Origin: Podospora comata | Lineage: Eukaryota > Ascomycota > Sordariomycetes > Sordariales > Podosporaceae | NCBI GenBank assembly: GCA_017354895.1 | Contig: CP071494.1 | Coordinates: forward strand, 4,154,001-4,218,000 | Direction: 5' to 3' | Length of the DNA stretch: 64,000 bases | Shown: piece after piece, positions 32,447 to 45,527 of the stretch | Layout: each line of letters opens with the position of its first letter | Numbering within the stretch: position 1 is the first letter of the stretch | The notes under the pieces: generated by a model | The model's input: the letters and a program-made list of their open reading frames with translations, nothing else | Told to the model about the DNA's origin: nothing | The model's database searches: none | Position numbers and translations under genes: made by a program

Positions 32447-34743
32447 GACCCTCCAGCAAGACTGTATAATGTAATTCAAGCAAGTGGCCAAGGGATATAT
32501 GATCTTCGTGTTCTCGATCCCTAGTATCGAGCTCTCGTAGTGGGGGAGGGGGGCGAGCAGCTGAGGATCACTGGAATGGGGCGTGGACTATGGTATGGAG
32601 ATTGGGGAGACCAGAAGAAGGGTGGGATGTTCCGAGAGGGCGGGAGGGTTTATTTTAATGCAGAGCTACAGCAGGATAAGGTGACGGTCCAAAGCCAAGA
32701 AGTGGGTGTAACGGCCTGCAAGAACCGGGCCCGCCGTCACTCTCAACCATGGCGTTTCTGGTCGGTCGGCTGGGTGGTGATGGATGGATGGAGGGCTGGT
32801 GCATCAGCAGAGCGTGGTACGTACCCCCCTCTCCGTTTTCCCTGATCTGACGGAACGGATGAACGGTCTGGGCTGCCCTGTCTTTTGCACTTGCATGACA
32901 AGCAAGCCTCTCCCAGGCCCAGTGACCACACACATTCCCCTGCCCAACCCCTGCCCTCGTCAAGACCCCCTGCCCGATCGGGTTGCCAAGGATCGCGGCC
33001 GAAGAAGAGGTTTGAGTCGAATGAGTGTGAGTCTGCCCATCGCTGCCTTGGTCTGTGTTGACGGGGGAAAAAATACTTTCACACACCAAACATGTGCCTT
33101 CGGTGTCAATTCTCAAGTAGTTAATCATCAAGTGGTGGCAGTGATCCGAATGAGAGTGACAGCGCAAAGGACGGGCGCTGGTTGGCCTTAGAGTGGTGTT
33201 TCAGGTAAAAGCTCCTTCTCTCGTCTTCTTCCACGACCGCCAAGCCTTTTCTTCGACACCTGAACAACCACGCGCCCACCACACCAACGCAACGCTTAAT
33301 TAGTGCACACAACGATATCTGTAGTAAGACCTGAATATTTCTCCATTGTTACGAACCGACGACAACTTCATTCTTGTCTTACGCGTCACGCGCATCCTCC
33401 AACGGAGCATCTCATAATTCCGGCTGCTGGCTGGGGGAGGTAGGTAGCCACAGTGTACATTCATTCCATCAACTCCATCAACTGCAGCTGCACCACTATC
33501 ATCAGCAGCCCAATCCGGTTTTTGGTCACAGCCACCACCACCAGAGTTTGTATCTTTGATCGTCATCAACCCCCCTCTTTTTTTCCCAAGTTATCCCCAC
33601 CCCTTCAAAGAATTTTTCTGTCCTCTTCATCGTTCGAGAGTTTTACCCCGGTCATTGGTAGAGAACCCCTCATGCCACTCCCAAGAAGGGGGGCCCATTG
33701 TGTCCTAACTTTACAAATGATTGGACATCTCCGCACCATTCAACTCGGAGCTGGGCGGCAAGCTCCAAAGCAACGGTGAAGCTTTCCTCCAAACGACCCC
33801 TCCGGATTGGAGGGAATTTGATCGTCTCCTTTTTGCAGCAAAAAAAGTCACGCTGCACGCTTCCCTTCCTTTTCGAGTCCGAAAGTTAAACGAAGAGGCG
33901 AACCGAAAAACGAGCCACACTTACACACACACACACTTCTTTTACGGAGCATACTCGGCTCTCTCCTCCAGCGGCTGGACAAGTTTGAACTGTCTCCATT
34001 CAGTTGACAGTCCGGGATCTACCAGTGCCGTTCATGATCGCCCGTCAAACACATCTTTGACCCCTCGTTGGGGGGAATTCCCAAAGGGTCATTCATGCCC
34101 TTTAGCCTCCCAGCCCCGGATCTTCCTATGCTTTAGTCGTCGAGGTTAGTTATCTCGGCCGCCGCTCAGGTCAATCAGCCAGTTGCCACATTACCGGGTA
34201 CATTCCAACCCGCGCCTTTTTTCCTCCTCCGATTTTTAAACAGCCCAAAGCCCCAAGCCCGACAGCTGGCCCGACGAGCGGGCAAGTAATGTCTTGTGCT
34301 CTTACATCCTGGGACGTGCGAATTAACCAGTATTGTTAAACTTGATCGTGCAGTTTGACACACAGTGGCTGGGCCGCCTACTCAGAGGACATCATCAGTT
34401 GGAGAGAGGCAGCCGTTCGGACTGACCTCCCGACCGACCGAGTGACAACACCACCTCACGGTCACAGAATCATCCTCCGTTTTTTGTTGAAATCTGTCCC
34501 CCATCCGCGGCATAAACCTACACATTACCAGATAACGGAGCATCTGCCCTCTTCAGCCCGCCGCCTTCGCGGCCGCGAGAAAGAAAGGGGTAAGGCGTCG
34601 TCGGTCGGCGCTCCTTTGTAATCAATTTTTTTGCAGTTTGTTTGCTCGAACGATCATGATTGTTAGACCTCTTTCTGTGAGGACATATTGTGCAATACTA
34701 TGACCCGACCGGGCGTTTGTGGTGGCGGGCGTACTACAGCAAC

Positions 34744-34769
34744 CCATCCATCCATCCATCCATCCATCC
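34744..34769. repeat. (CATC)n microsatellite
   Basis: About six tandem CATC units in the gene-poor region. Confidence 0.85.
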
Positions 34770-36555
34770 CGAGATCATGGAAGTACAGACCAACTGCAAG
34801 AACCCCTTACCTGTGCGTTGCATTCTTTTTGCAACAGGTCAGAAAAGATCTCGACTGCTCGACACACACATCACAAATTTAGATGAAAGGATTGGGTCCG
34901 TGTTATAAGCAGTCCCTTTTGTGGGTGATGGATGTGTCGACAAGATCATGTCCCGGCATATCATAGCTCGATGTAGGTAAAGATCTCTAAATGTGTGGAC
35001 CCGAGAACGGCAAGCCTATGTCTATGTGCCTCAGGATCAGCTTACGCAAAACCCCTAAAATTTAATATCACAAACGGCCCTTGGAAGATGGCTTCAATAA
35101 AAATTTCTTCTACATGTAAGCCACCAAGAACGCGAACGCGCAAAAATGTCAAATCGGCGGCTGCGAGTGTGGTGCTGAGCGTCGTGACACCGCCTTGTTC
35201 GGTCGGTCCTGTACGATGGCTGGACGAGACATGCTTTCTGCCATTCCCGAGTCCAGTGGCGTTTTTGTGACCTGCAAATCAGGAGTATGTACTGCCCAAC
35301 GCCTCAGCATGCAGGTTTTCAGCTGGAGGGCTCCTTTTGTCAATTTCTTTCTCGTGCTTTTCTCAATTGGAAATTTGGGATGAGAGAGCGGTCGGACAAG
35401 GCTATCTGATGGCCTGGAAGATAGAGGAAGGGTCAAAGGTGAGGAGGTTTTGGCGGTAGTGGTGGTGGTGGTGGGTGTCTTGTATCGGCAGTGGTGTCTC
35501 CCGGCCTTGGCCCTGTGGTTGACTGTTTCGAATCTTGTCCCAAGCCCGTCAACCTTGTGGACGACCGACTCCCCTCAGCGCGTGTATGGTGGTGGTTTTA
35601 CGAGCTTCCAATCGTCCTTTCATCTATGGACCAGTATATTCGGCGACAGTGGGAACTCCTGATGGCCGCCCTGTCCCATGGTTAGCCGTCTCACCACGCG
35701 CGAGCCTTTCTTGCCCATATTATCATCAGCCACTCATTTGGGTAGTTGCCTCGGTTGGAAAAGTGCGATGAATGTCTCCATTTCATCTCAAAGTCAAGTT
35801 TGCTTTGTGTCGAAACGCTTTTGACATTTTGTGACGCTTCAGATCGCGTGTGCGACGACAACTATTGCCATCATCTCCTGCATGGCGCACTGCATGATGA
35901 ATCGCACGGCGGCTGGGCGCGCTGTAAGTCGTCCGTTTTTAACGGTCTCAAACGGAAGGCCACCAGCGATGTTGGAGTAATATTCGGGAGACCAATGTCA
36001 CCCTCGGCGGCAGGGGAAACAATAGAGAGAGCACTGTAATATCTTGAGATGTTTGATGTGAGTCTAGTGCATCATACATACAGATGATCTCTCGGATTGA
36101 TTTGAGGTCGTTGCTTATCTTCATGAATCCATTCTTTGTTCTTCGAGGTGAAGATTCCCAACTTCAACCAGAGCGAAACCGTTGCGTCATAGGGCCCAAT
36201 CTTCTCCTCTCACAACAACCAATCACAGTCGTTTCTTTTCCTGATTTAGACTGCAGGAACTGTCCTGATGTAGCCTAACGGCTATCGGGGTTTCGTTGGC
36301 GTTGCTAAAAATGTTTCATCTGTGGGGTGGCAAGCGACGGGTGAGCCAAAGACCCTGAACCCTGGATCTCGGGCTCCCGAACTAGGACAAGGGTTGTGTA
36401 AGGTAAGCATCTTTCAACATCAACAACAATCTGTCAGAAACATCAACAATTACCGATTCTGCGAGTAATACCGACGGGAACAATGACAGCTGAGTCAGTG
36501 ATACTAACACAATCAGGATGTTTATGTGTAACCAAGATGAGAGCCACCACCAAGA

Positions 36556-36580
36556 ATAACAACAACAACAACAACAACAA
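36556..36580. repeat. (AAC)n microsatellite
   Basis: About eight tandem AAC/ACA units in the gene-poor region. Confidence 0.85.
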
Positions 36581-39500
36581 AGATACCTACCGGCAGGCTG
36601 ACTGCGGATGCGGCTGACTGACTGGGTGGGCTGAGGCCGAGAAGCTTGAAAGAAGGATCGCAGGGTTGAAAGTTGGGAGTCAGATACGGCGGTCATCGCC
36701 CCGTTCTGACTGTTCGGGCTGTTTCTTTTGGGTGCTCGGTCAATACTTAGCAAGAGATACCATTCTCTACCCCATCATCACCACAATCCTCGCCCCAAAC
36801 ACACTGGAATTCTGGCTCTCCTAATCGAAGCACAAAGACGGCATGTGAACGACCAAACCAACACGATGTCTCATACAGTCAAAGTCTCGGCAGTCTTCTG
36901 CCGTCAAAAAGCACCTGTTCTAGACTTGATGTCTCGTCTCGGCCTTCTCTTCCCCATCTAGTCCTACCGACATGTCATCGATATGGTATCCTTCCAGACC
37001 GTTTCCTCTTCTGGTGTTACCGAGCTGAATTATACCACAGATCTTTCCTCCGGATATTTCATGGTGTCGACAATAGCTATCTAGCGGGTGATTACCATCC
37101 CCGCCGCTGAAGGTGCCGCATGTTCTCCCGTCCCACGCCGCACACAACGGAGGGGAAGACAACAGGAAGCAGCAAACCTCGTCCGTTTTTGGGGATTTCT
37201 CAGCCTCGTAGGTTTCTCTCCCAGGTCACTCTATCCTGAAAGGTCAGGATGTGGAATCAGTTCCTCCGATCTGGTCAGCTGATTCAACCCACCTCATGGT
37301 TGGAATCTGAAGAAAAAACACAATTGTCCCGACCAGCCCAGCCCTTATCTCCAACATCTCTTTTCTCGAGGCTCCCAAAAGCCAAACCTGACACTTGAGC
37401 ATGTTAGTTCAGATATCTAAAGTCAGCCCCGTAGCCAAGGCGGCCCGACCAACAAGCCTTTTCAACGGCTGGTCTGACTCCCGAACAAGGACCCTGATAC
37501 TCACAGGCGAGAGGCGCAGTTTTCCCCTCAGACTTTGGACCAACCTACCTTACCTCCCTCGCCTGCTACTCAGATTTCTTATCTTTCGCTTTTGGGTAGT
37601 GGGTAGTTTCTTGTCTGTCGGGTCGGACCTGTGTCAGCCAACCCACCCGGGTTGCCGATCCGGGGTGATTTAAGTGCTTACTTTGGATTGTCAAGGATTT
37701 GTATACCCCAGCGGTAGTGGAGCTGTTCAGCCGCTCGGTAGCATGGTAGCATATGCTCCGACGGGGAGTTGTAGAGAGATGGGGTGTTGTGTTGGCCTGG
37801 CATCGGGGATGAGTTTGGATTATGTGTTCTCCATGAGCGGTTCGGGATGAAGGTAGGGAATATGTTGGCTTCGGATGATGAGTCTTGGGTGGGACATGTG
37901 TAGTATCAAGTCCAAATTCAGCCCTTTGGGTATGACAGCCTCATATCTGCAAGGCTGGCCACCAGAGGGAAAACCGTCAGCAGTGTGCAAGTCCGAATAT
38001 GGGTAGTTAGCCACCAGCCAAAACGGTCTGATCAGTTGTTTGTTGAGAACAACATCTTGATAATGGGCTCCGTTAAGGGATATGCATGCACATCTAACTC
38101 GCAGGTAGCCCTCCTCTTGATAAAATCCTGTTCCTGTATCATGACATCCTCCACTCTCAGGCACAACCAGTCCAATGGGTGATCACCTGCTGCTCTCCCA
38201 TCTCGGAAAGTTTTCCAACCTCACAATCTTTCCCGCAAAGGCAACAACCACCCCGAAACCTGCTATCCCACATAAACAACCACATCCCATCTATTCATAA
38301 CGAAACGTCCCAAATCAGCAACCAATAACCAAATTCCTGTCGTCATGATCTCCAATCGGTGGGTGTTGGCAAATGTGACTGTAACCTGCACACTGACGTA
38401 ACACACCCAACGCTCCAACCAAGAATACCTAAAGTTGTTATCGTGGCATTTCGCCCAAAAACGTCAACCCATATCAAGCAAATTTAGCCAGTATCCAATC
38501 TATAACTTCTGCCAGCTATAGATTGTCAATAGGTGAATTTCACACGATTGTCATTGAACCCCTGATTTATCGTCGTACAGTTCTGCACGTGGTACTATAA
38601 AAATCTGGGTTGAGATGAAAATCTTGGGTTGCATTTCCTTCGCCAACGAACCGCTCGCAAAGTGATGAATACCTACCAAACAAAGCGGTATAAGAAAAGA
38701 ATGATCGCCTGACTTTTGTTCCGAGTTATGTACTACTTGATCAACAATCCCTTTAGGTATACCATCATATATCACCAACAGCCTTCCCTCTTCTCTCCCA
38801 ATCGAAGCATTCTCGAAGCTCTTTCCATTTGAATGCCCTTTCCCCTCCTTCCAACCAATGATGGGAATGGTGAGTATGCGTGCTCCGACAGCACTGAACA
38901 TCACGACCCGAGACTTTGATATATCACCACCGATCCGTAGAACCCCTTACCGCAACAACCAAGTCAACAAAAACACCGGTCAATCCTCGACCATCAACCG
39001 GACCCCGACCAAACACATCATGACTCGCACAACAAAGTTTGCCTTTTCATCAAGTAATATTAAGACTGTGTATAGCTGGCACTCGGCCCAACCGGCGACG
39101 AGCCCACAAGTTTAGTACAGGGCAACAATATACAGCGTGCGAAAAGAAAAATTTCAAAAAGCTGAAACAATGAATGCACTCCCTTCCCCCCCGAAACAGA
39201 CTCCGGCTTGTTGTTTTTTTATCAACTCCGAATGTGGCAAGCAAAAAAAAACCCCCGGCTCGCCCCCCCTTCTAAGAAAAAACCCAACCGCATCCCAAGA
39301 TGACCTGGCAGCTCCGGCGTCGTCTCTCATTGATGCCAATCCCATAAAAGCCATGCGTCCGTCGTCTTGACATACCATACCGCCCAACCCGCCTTGCCCA
39401 TTAGAAAAGCTACACAGCCCTTGGCCGCCATGGCCGCCCATTCAGCCACTTTGCCCACTGCCCGTGTATTCTCCCCAGGGCGAGTAATCATGAGAAGCCC

Positions 39501-39771
39501 CGAATTCGTGATGCAATGTGTATTTTTCCCCGCGTATAACTCCGTAGATAAATACCGAGATGTCATTATTATGTTTTATTGAGGGGATTAATGCCCCGAG
39601 TCCCAAGCGCGGAAAAGAATGCGCCGGAACTCTCGAGTGCTGCACTCTTCCTTCGTGTATGCTCAGTCGTTGGTGAGACTAACTGAGACTCAGAAACTCG
39701 GGCAGAAGCTTCCATAGCATGGATCAGGAAGGATGCGTTCACACCAACACAGCCTCCCCAACCAAGCTGAT

Positions 39772-40892
39772 TTAGGCCTTGCGGGAGCGAGTAGAAGTGC
39801 CATTGGTCTTGACACCAGTGGCCTTGATGTCCTTGCCGTGAATGATGGTGCTCGGGTCGGGAAGAGGAGCCTGGGACATTCTGCGGACAGCCTTGCGGCC
39901 AGTGGGGCGCTTCCCATCCTTCTTGTAGGTGGCGAAGTAGAAGGAGATGAAGAGGAAGAGGTAAGAGCTGAGAATACCGATACCGGAGAAGGCAGCAAAC
40001 TCCTCACCCGCGCACTTGCCGGCGGAGGGCATCCAGGGCCAGTAAGCCGAAGTGAAGTAAGTGTACGACGCGAAGTAGACGAAGCCTTTGACGCCAAGTT
40101 AGTAACCTCGACCAAAGAGGACCGGGAAGGGCATGACTCGAACTTACCAAGATCAATGACGAACTGGATAATCTGGAGACGGGTGATCCACTCCTTCCAC
40201 CAGATCTTGACGCCACGCGCGCTCTGGAAGTAGTACCAGTACATGACGACGTGGACGAGGAGGTTGAGGCAGATGACAACCCATGAGACGGCAGTGGAAC
40301 CGATGAGCTGGGTGTAGCAGAGGAGAGCGGTGGCGCCGTGGTGGTAGCAGTGAAGGAAGGTGAGAGGCTTCTTCTTGAGGAACAGGAAACAGGTATCCAA
40401 CAGCTCGAGGTACTTGGTGAGGTAGTTCAACTGGTTACCGTCAGTACAAAGGCCCAATTCGGCCAGAAGCAGCGGTCAACTCACGTAGTAGAGGACAACC
40501 ATGGGCTGAGTCCAGCCGCCATCAGCATCGCAGATGGCAAAGAAGAGACCCTTGCGAACAACAGTGGGAAGCATCTGCTCGATGAAGAGAGCGAGGAGGA
40601 TGCCGGAAATGGCGGTCAGGTAAAAGTTGTGGATCAGGAAGAGCGTCCGGAGCTTGAAGGGCTCACGGCTGCGCATGTACTCTCGGCCACCAAAGATGAT
40701 GGCATAGTAGATGACGATGAAGATGCTCGTTTCCTTCAGGGTAGACATGGGAGTCTGACCGGGCTGGAAGCGGAAGTCATCGGCAGGGTAGCCAACAACC
40801 TTCTCGAAGGCCTTGTTGAAGATGGGCCAGAGGTGGATGCCGAATGGCCGGTCCAACGTTGGGACCGGCAGCTGGTCGAGAATCGAAGCCAT
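39772..40892 (-). CDS. Very-long-chain fatty acid elongase (ELO2/SUR4 family)
   Basis: Exons 40485-40892, 40148-40430 and 39772-40085 (introns 54 and 62 bases) give 334 residues. ELO proteins are ER membrane condensing enzymes that add two carbons to acyl-CoA; the very-long-chain products feed sphingolipid synthesis. The catalytic histidine box is [14 protein letters not shown] (about residues 160-173), preceded by [18 protein letters not shown], and followed by [14 protein letters not shown], which matches the second conserved motif. About seven membrane segments can be counted. The C-terminus is basic (SRKA), as in ER-retained elongases. Length agrees with yeast Elo2 and Elo3 (about 345). 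The leader near 40930-41030 carries an AG|GTAAGC donor and an AG acceptor that could be a 5' UTR intron. Confidence 0.92.
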
Positions 40893-42491
40893 TGTGAAGA
40901 CAAAACGCGATTAAATCTATCGTAAGTTCTCCTGAAGGCGAGGAAGAGCAGTCAGCACGAGGCGTCGGGAGAAGGGGGGAGTACAAAAACACGGTGGACT
41001 GGACGGGGTGTTAAGTGCTTACCTGTCACGTTTTTGCTCGGAACACGCGGATGGGAACAAGAGAAGGGAAATGCCGGTTCAGCGGCAGCAAACAACCCAA
41101 AGAGAAGAAGAGAAAAGAAGAAACGTCGCGACACCCAAGCAGCAGGAACGATTAAGCTGATTACCTTGGGGGGGGGGATGCGCCGACAAAGAAGGTTTGC
41201 GGAAGGTGGTGATGGTGGAAGTCTGGGGCACGGGAAACCAAATATTTTCAGAGACTGGACTGCCCTGGCGCAAAAGGGGAACCCGCGAAGAAGGCTAGCC
41301 TCAACCACCTTGGCTCATTTCCAGTTCCTGCATGTGAAGTCTCATTTTCCAGCTGACAATTTTCTGCCGGCCCAATCATCGCTTGGCATCTCTCGTCTCA
41401 CCTTCAGCGCCCCACCGACACCTCGACAGACCCCCGGACCTCGGAATTGAGGAGTGGCCTTGTCCGTGTCCGGTCGAGACTGTCGTTGAAAACCAGAGCA
41501 GCGGACAGCCTGCCAAAACCACCTGTTGCTTCACCTAACGAAACAGTTCGGACACGGAGCCAGACGCTTCATGTGCCAGCACGAGTCGTACGGCATCTTC
41601 ATGCTCACCGTCACCGCGCTGCCTTCGTCTCGGCGTTGCCCCCCTTTCCACTGCAGACGTTGCCTGACTGAAACCCACATCTCTTGATCTCTCGGCCCTA
41701 TCGCAGGACGAGCAGGGTGGACACTGCTTCGTTGTCCTGTTGCCCAGGCCGCCGCCAAATCAACAACATCAAATCCCTCGCCATTGGCCAATTCACAGTC
41801 AGGATCGGCGGGTCGGCGTGCCGTGTGCTTCGAAGGCCGGAAAGGCCGGATGCCAAGCACACGGAGATTGGACGGCGGCTTGGTTTGCAACCCAACTGTC
41901 CCGGTCCCGGTGCCGCCGGTTCCGGGTGTATTTCGGAGCTGTCGATGACGTATTTTCATTGCGGGACAAGTGAAAACAAACTTTTGTGATTTCCAAAATA
42001 AAGAGAGGCGTGTTGGCGGCGGTTGTAACTTGAGACTACCTTGGGAATTTTTCCTTATAAACAAATCACCAAGTCATGATCAATGACATCGACTTGATGC
42101 TGACTTGCAGATTATGCTACAAACGAGGCGGCGGCGAGCTTCAGCCACGGCTCAAACATGGCACAAGCCACACAATGGCCCGCAGAAAAGCTGGAGAAAT
42201 CGGTCAGTTGAATATCTTTGAGTGGCGGGGCCGAGTTTCAACGGTAAAGCTAGTGGATTAAGCAGAAAGATATGCATAACCGAAGATGGTTCGATTCTAT
42301 TAGCCGTCATTGGCTGGAATACCGCAACCCACGCACACCTCCAAGCTTCTGATCCCGAGTTGACTGCATCAAATCAATTGTAACCAAGCCACTTCCCCGG
42401 CCCAGCCCACCGTCGACGTCGAGCTTCCGCTGCCTCCTCCCGGTCTCGGATCCTGCACAGAAATCCCCTCTCTCTCTTCAGACCATTCACA
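40893..42491. other. Divergent promoter region, elongase / COX6
   Basis: About 1.6 kb between divergent starts. It contains the elongase leader with one or two possible 5' UTR introns (donors near 41026 and 41160 on the minus strand). A GGTTCGATTC T-loop-like word near 42288 is not part of a foldable tRNA. No gene is seen. Confidence 0.55.
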
Positions 42492-43271
42492 ATGTCGGCC
42501 TCTCTCCTCCGCATCGCCGCCCGCGGCCCCTCCAGCGCCTTCTTCCGCACCGTTGTTGCCCGGCCCCAGCCTATCGCTGTGCGCGCTGCCGTCGCCGTCC
42601 CCAAGACCTTCAGCACATCGATGCGCATGCGCTCCGAGCACGCCGAGGAGACCTTTGAGGAGTTTTCTGCTCGGTGAGTGCTGGACTGGCTGTCGAGGGC
42701 ACCCTGGAAGAGCTTTCGGAAAGCTCTGAAGCTAGCTTCCTCGACATGACGTGACCCTTGTGCTTGAACCCCATATCTGGGCCTCAGACACCAGCCACAG
42801 CTATCTTGATACGGCCCATTGGCTAACATGAAGCTTTACACAGCTACGAGAAGGAGTTTGACAGCGTTCAGGATGTCTTTGAGCTCCAGGTATGCCTGCC
42901 ATCTGCAAGCTTGCCAGCGTGCTCTTGCTAACCCGAAGCTTTCCCCCACCTTGTAGCGCAACCTGAACAACGCTTTCGCCTACGATCTCGTCCCCTCCCC
43001 TGCCGTCCTCGCCGCTGCCCTCAGGGCCGCGAGAAGAGTCAACGACTTCCCCACTGCCGTCCGCGTTTTCGAGGGTACGATCTACTCTCCTCTTTTTCCA
43101 TGCGGGATATTCCTGCCTCGGTAGACAAGATGCTGATATTGTGATATAGGCATCAAGGCCAAGGTCGAGAACAAGGGCCAGTACGAGCAGTACCTTGCTG
43201 AGCTTAAGCCCCTTCGTGAGGAGCTCGGCATCGAGCTCAAGGAGGACCTCTACCCCGAGGAGGCCAACTAA
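42492..43271 (+). CDS. COX6: Cytochrome c oxidase subunit 6 (COX6; mammalian COX5A homologue)
   Basis: Four exons, 42492-42673, 42844-42889, 42957-43074 and 43150-43271, give 155 residues. It is a matrix-side nuclear-encoded subunit of mitochondrial complex IV. Residues 1-45 form a mitochondrial targeting sequence rich in Arg, Ala and Ser (MSASLLRIAARGPSSAFFRT). The mature part has SAR|YEKEFDSVQDVFELQRNLNN, the YDLVPSPAVLAAALRAARRV block and DFPTAVRVFEGIKAKVENKG, all conserved in the COX5A/COX6 family. Exon 2 is only 46 bases. All four junctions keep phase. The gene converges on the RCC1-repeat gene. Confidence 0.95.
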
Positions 43272-43970
43272 ATGCTCGACTATTCATCGACATACTTTCT
43301 TGTTCTTTCACTAGACGACGAATTTAAAAGGCCAACCTCACACGCTTTACCACACATCCATAGACTGCACAGCTGGCTTGGACACTTTGAAGGCAAAAGC
43401 TGGCTGCTGCCGGTTCGGTGTGAGAGTTCATCATTATGGATACCACTGAAACCCGTCCACCACATCTCATCTCTCTGCCTTGATAGAAAGGAAGGAGATA
43501 GATAAAAATCAATGTGTATATTTTCTGTTACGGCTGTGTTTTTCTTGCATGTGGTATTGCGGTTGTCCTTGCCTCGCCGAAGACAATAAGCTTGGACAAC
43601 TTTTTGGGGTTCGGACACTGTTGTGGAATTCAAGTTCAGTCACGATGCACTTACACCATAGAGGGAACAGCTAAAAGACTAAGGTCATACGCAGTAACAG
43701 GCTCACAATAATGGCAGACTTTCAGGGTAGGCACGAGTATGTATTTTTCAACCGTTGTCCTCTATCGCGGGCCAACTAACACCAGGTAGTCTCGAAAGAC
43801 ATTTAACACCATACAATATTTAACCTGCATCGGAAACATTGGTATTGTTCCTTTCCAACATGAACTATTAACCTCATCTTCATAACAGGCCAGCCGCTCT
43901 TCCCTTTGCCTCGTATCCATCACATCTCCCCTCCAAACTTATTATTCCCAGGCTTCCTCTACCCAAAATT
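43272..43970. other. Convergent 3' spacer, COX6 / RCC1-repeat gene
   Basis: About 700 bases of 3' flanking sequence. No gene is seen. Confidence 0.6.
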
Positions 43971-45527
43971 TCACAACCCAACCACCTCCTCCCCCAAAAC
44001 AGTAAAATGCCCTCCAGCCCCCGTCCACCCAAACCTGACCCCCTCCAAACAACCTTTTCTCACACCCACCACCCTCGGCGTCTTGATCTCCTCCGCTTCT
44101 CCTCTATGTCCCGTCTGACAACTAGCATTAAACCCCCAGGTAACCACCCTCCCATCCACCGTAACAGCGACCCCATGCTCCGCCCCCGCCTCGACCCATC
44201 TAATCTTGTCGTTTTCCCCCTCCCTCAGCGGCAAGATCCTCACCGGACAGGTCACAATCCTCGCCCTGCCCCTCCCATCCCTAACTACAAACTCCTCCTC
44301 CCATTTTTGTCCCTTTTGTGCTGTCAACTTGTCGATATCTACCCCCGTGGCGAAAGAGTCAAGCCTTCCCCAGGAGTAAACACTCCCGTCATCCAACAAG
44401 CAAAGGCTATGACTATTTCCTCCGGTTAGATATTTTATTCTTCGGCCGTTTAGTATCCCCTCTAAGTTGGTAACCCGGGTTGGTGTCGAAATGAATAACC
44501 CCCCCGCATCTTCTCCCCGGTTGGAGACGAGGGCTCCTGTTTGGGCGTAGTTGTCTAATCCCCAAGCCCACACCTCTCCGTTTTCACCAACGGCAAAACT
44601 GTGGTCTGGTCCGGCGGCGATGTCGATGATGTTTTTTAATTTTATTTTCCTCGGTGTGACTGCGCAGAAGAGAAGAGAATTTCCGCGTTGGGGAAGACGG
44701 CGGCCGAGTTGGCCTTGCTCGCTGCCTAGACCCCATGTGTAGACTTGGCCGGTTTTGGTCAGGGCTAGGATGTGGTTACCTCTTGCGGAGATTTTGGTTA
44801 TGGGTTCAGGCAGGGGGATGGGGAGGGGGGTGCGTTGGATGGCGGTTTGGGGGGTGAAGAGTGAGACGCCTTGGGAGGAGCGGGTGCAGCCCCAGCCGTA
44901 GATTTGGCCGGTGGTGGAGAGGAGGAAGGTGGCGCTGTCGCAGGCGGTGATTTGGGTCCATTTTGGGGGGTTGATGTTTGGGAAGGGGACGGGATGGGGG
45001 GTGGATTCGAGGGGGTTGATGTCTGGTTCCGAAGAGGTGGTGGAGGAGTTGTCGTCGTGGAGGGTGAGGTTTTTGAGGTGTTCTTCCAGCCGGGCGGAGC
45101 TGGTGTCTCTTCCCAGGGCACCGTTGTCGTTGACGCCCCAGGTGAGGATTTCGTTTGTGGAGGTGAGGGCGGCGCAGTGCATACCGCCGACGGCGAGTTG
45201 GACTACTTTGTTTTTGATTGTGGGAAATGATCCCTTTTTAAGGGATTTCTCGGATGGTGATGGGCAGGAGAGGAAAGGGTTGAGTGTTGGGACTCTGACG
45301 TCTCCGACGCGGTGGTTGGGGCCGAGGCCGAGCTCTGCATTGTCGTTGCTTCCTAGGCAGTAGATTCGAAGGTATGGAGTGTTGGCGGGCTCCTCGTCTT
45401 GGGCTGCTTGTTGATGAGGATGTGTTTTGGGCTTTTTGGAAGGGCGAGAGGCGTTTGCTGGGTCGGCATAGATGATGGACCGTTTGCGGCTAGATCGTCG
45501 GGGTGATGTACGATCACCGTCCATCAT
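43971..45527 (-). CDS. RCC1-repeat protein, probable Ran guanine-nucleotide exchange factor (Pim1/Prp20-like)
   Basis: A single exon gives 518 residues. RCC1 is the nuclear exchange factor for Ran and binds chromatin. The protein has a basic N-terminus (SPRRSSRKRSIIYADP, with KKPKTH as a likely nuclear signal) and then seven beta-propeller blades, seen as repeated segments: CLGSNDNAELGLG, ILTWGVNDNGALGRD, IYGWGCTRSSQG, VYTWGLGSEQGQLGRRL, VWAWGLDNYAQTGAL, VYSWGRLDSFATG, and VVTWGFNASCQTG. Each repeat has the W-G and G-x-x-G elements. Length suits Ran-type RCC1 in fungi (about 480-560). I took the ATG at 45527; an in-frame non-ATG codon lies upstream. Confidence 0.9.
   Translation of the reverse strand: MMDGDRTSPRRSSRKRSIIYADPANASRPSKKPKTHPHQQAAQDEEPANTPYLRIYCLGSNDNAELGLGPNHRVGDVRVPTLNPFLSCPSPSEKSLKKGSFPTIKNKVVQLAVGGMHCAALTSTNEILTWGVNDNGALGRDTSSARLEEHLKNLTLHDDNSSTTSSEPDINPLESTPHPVPFPNINPPKWTQITACDSATFLLSTTGQIYGWGCTRSSQGVSLFTPQTAIQRTPLPIPLPEPITKISARGNHILALTKTGQVYTWGLGSEQGQLGRRLPQRGNSLLFCAVTPRKIKLKNIIDIAAGPDHSFAVGENGEVWAWGLDNYAQTGALVSNRGEDAGGLFISTPTRVTNLEGILNGRRIKYLTGGNSHSLCLLDDGSVYSWGRLDSFATGVDIDKLTAQKGQKWEEEFVVRDGRGRARIVTCPVRILPLREGENDKIRWVEAGAEHGVAVTVDGRVVTWGFNASCQTGHRGEAEEIKTPRVVGVRKGCLEGVRFGWTGAGGHFTVLGEEVVGL

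Larger units (their letters stand above)
32447..39771. other. Gene-poor region of about 7.3 kb
   Basis: Between the Ser-rich gene (which reads away from here) and the 3' end of the elongase. All frames are broken into short pieces; the longest ORFs, such as 33721-34149 and 38551-38904, have no family signal. Microsatellites occur: CATC units (34744-34769) and AAC units (36556-36580). No tRNA, 5S or other RNA gene was recognised. It may hold long 5' leaders, non-coding transcripts or a gene with many short exons that I cannot resolve. Confidence 0.5.

Noticed and set aside
38551-38904. 117-codon minus-strand ORF
   Set aside because: No recognisable motif, no supporting exon structure or neighbour.
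42284-42304. T-loop-like GGTTCGATTC word, possible tRNA
   Set aside because: The neighbouring sequence does not give a D-arm, anticodon arm or acceptor stem.
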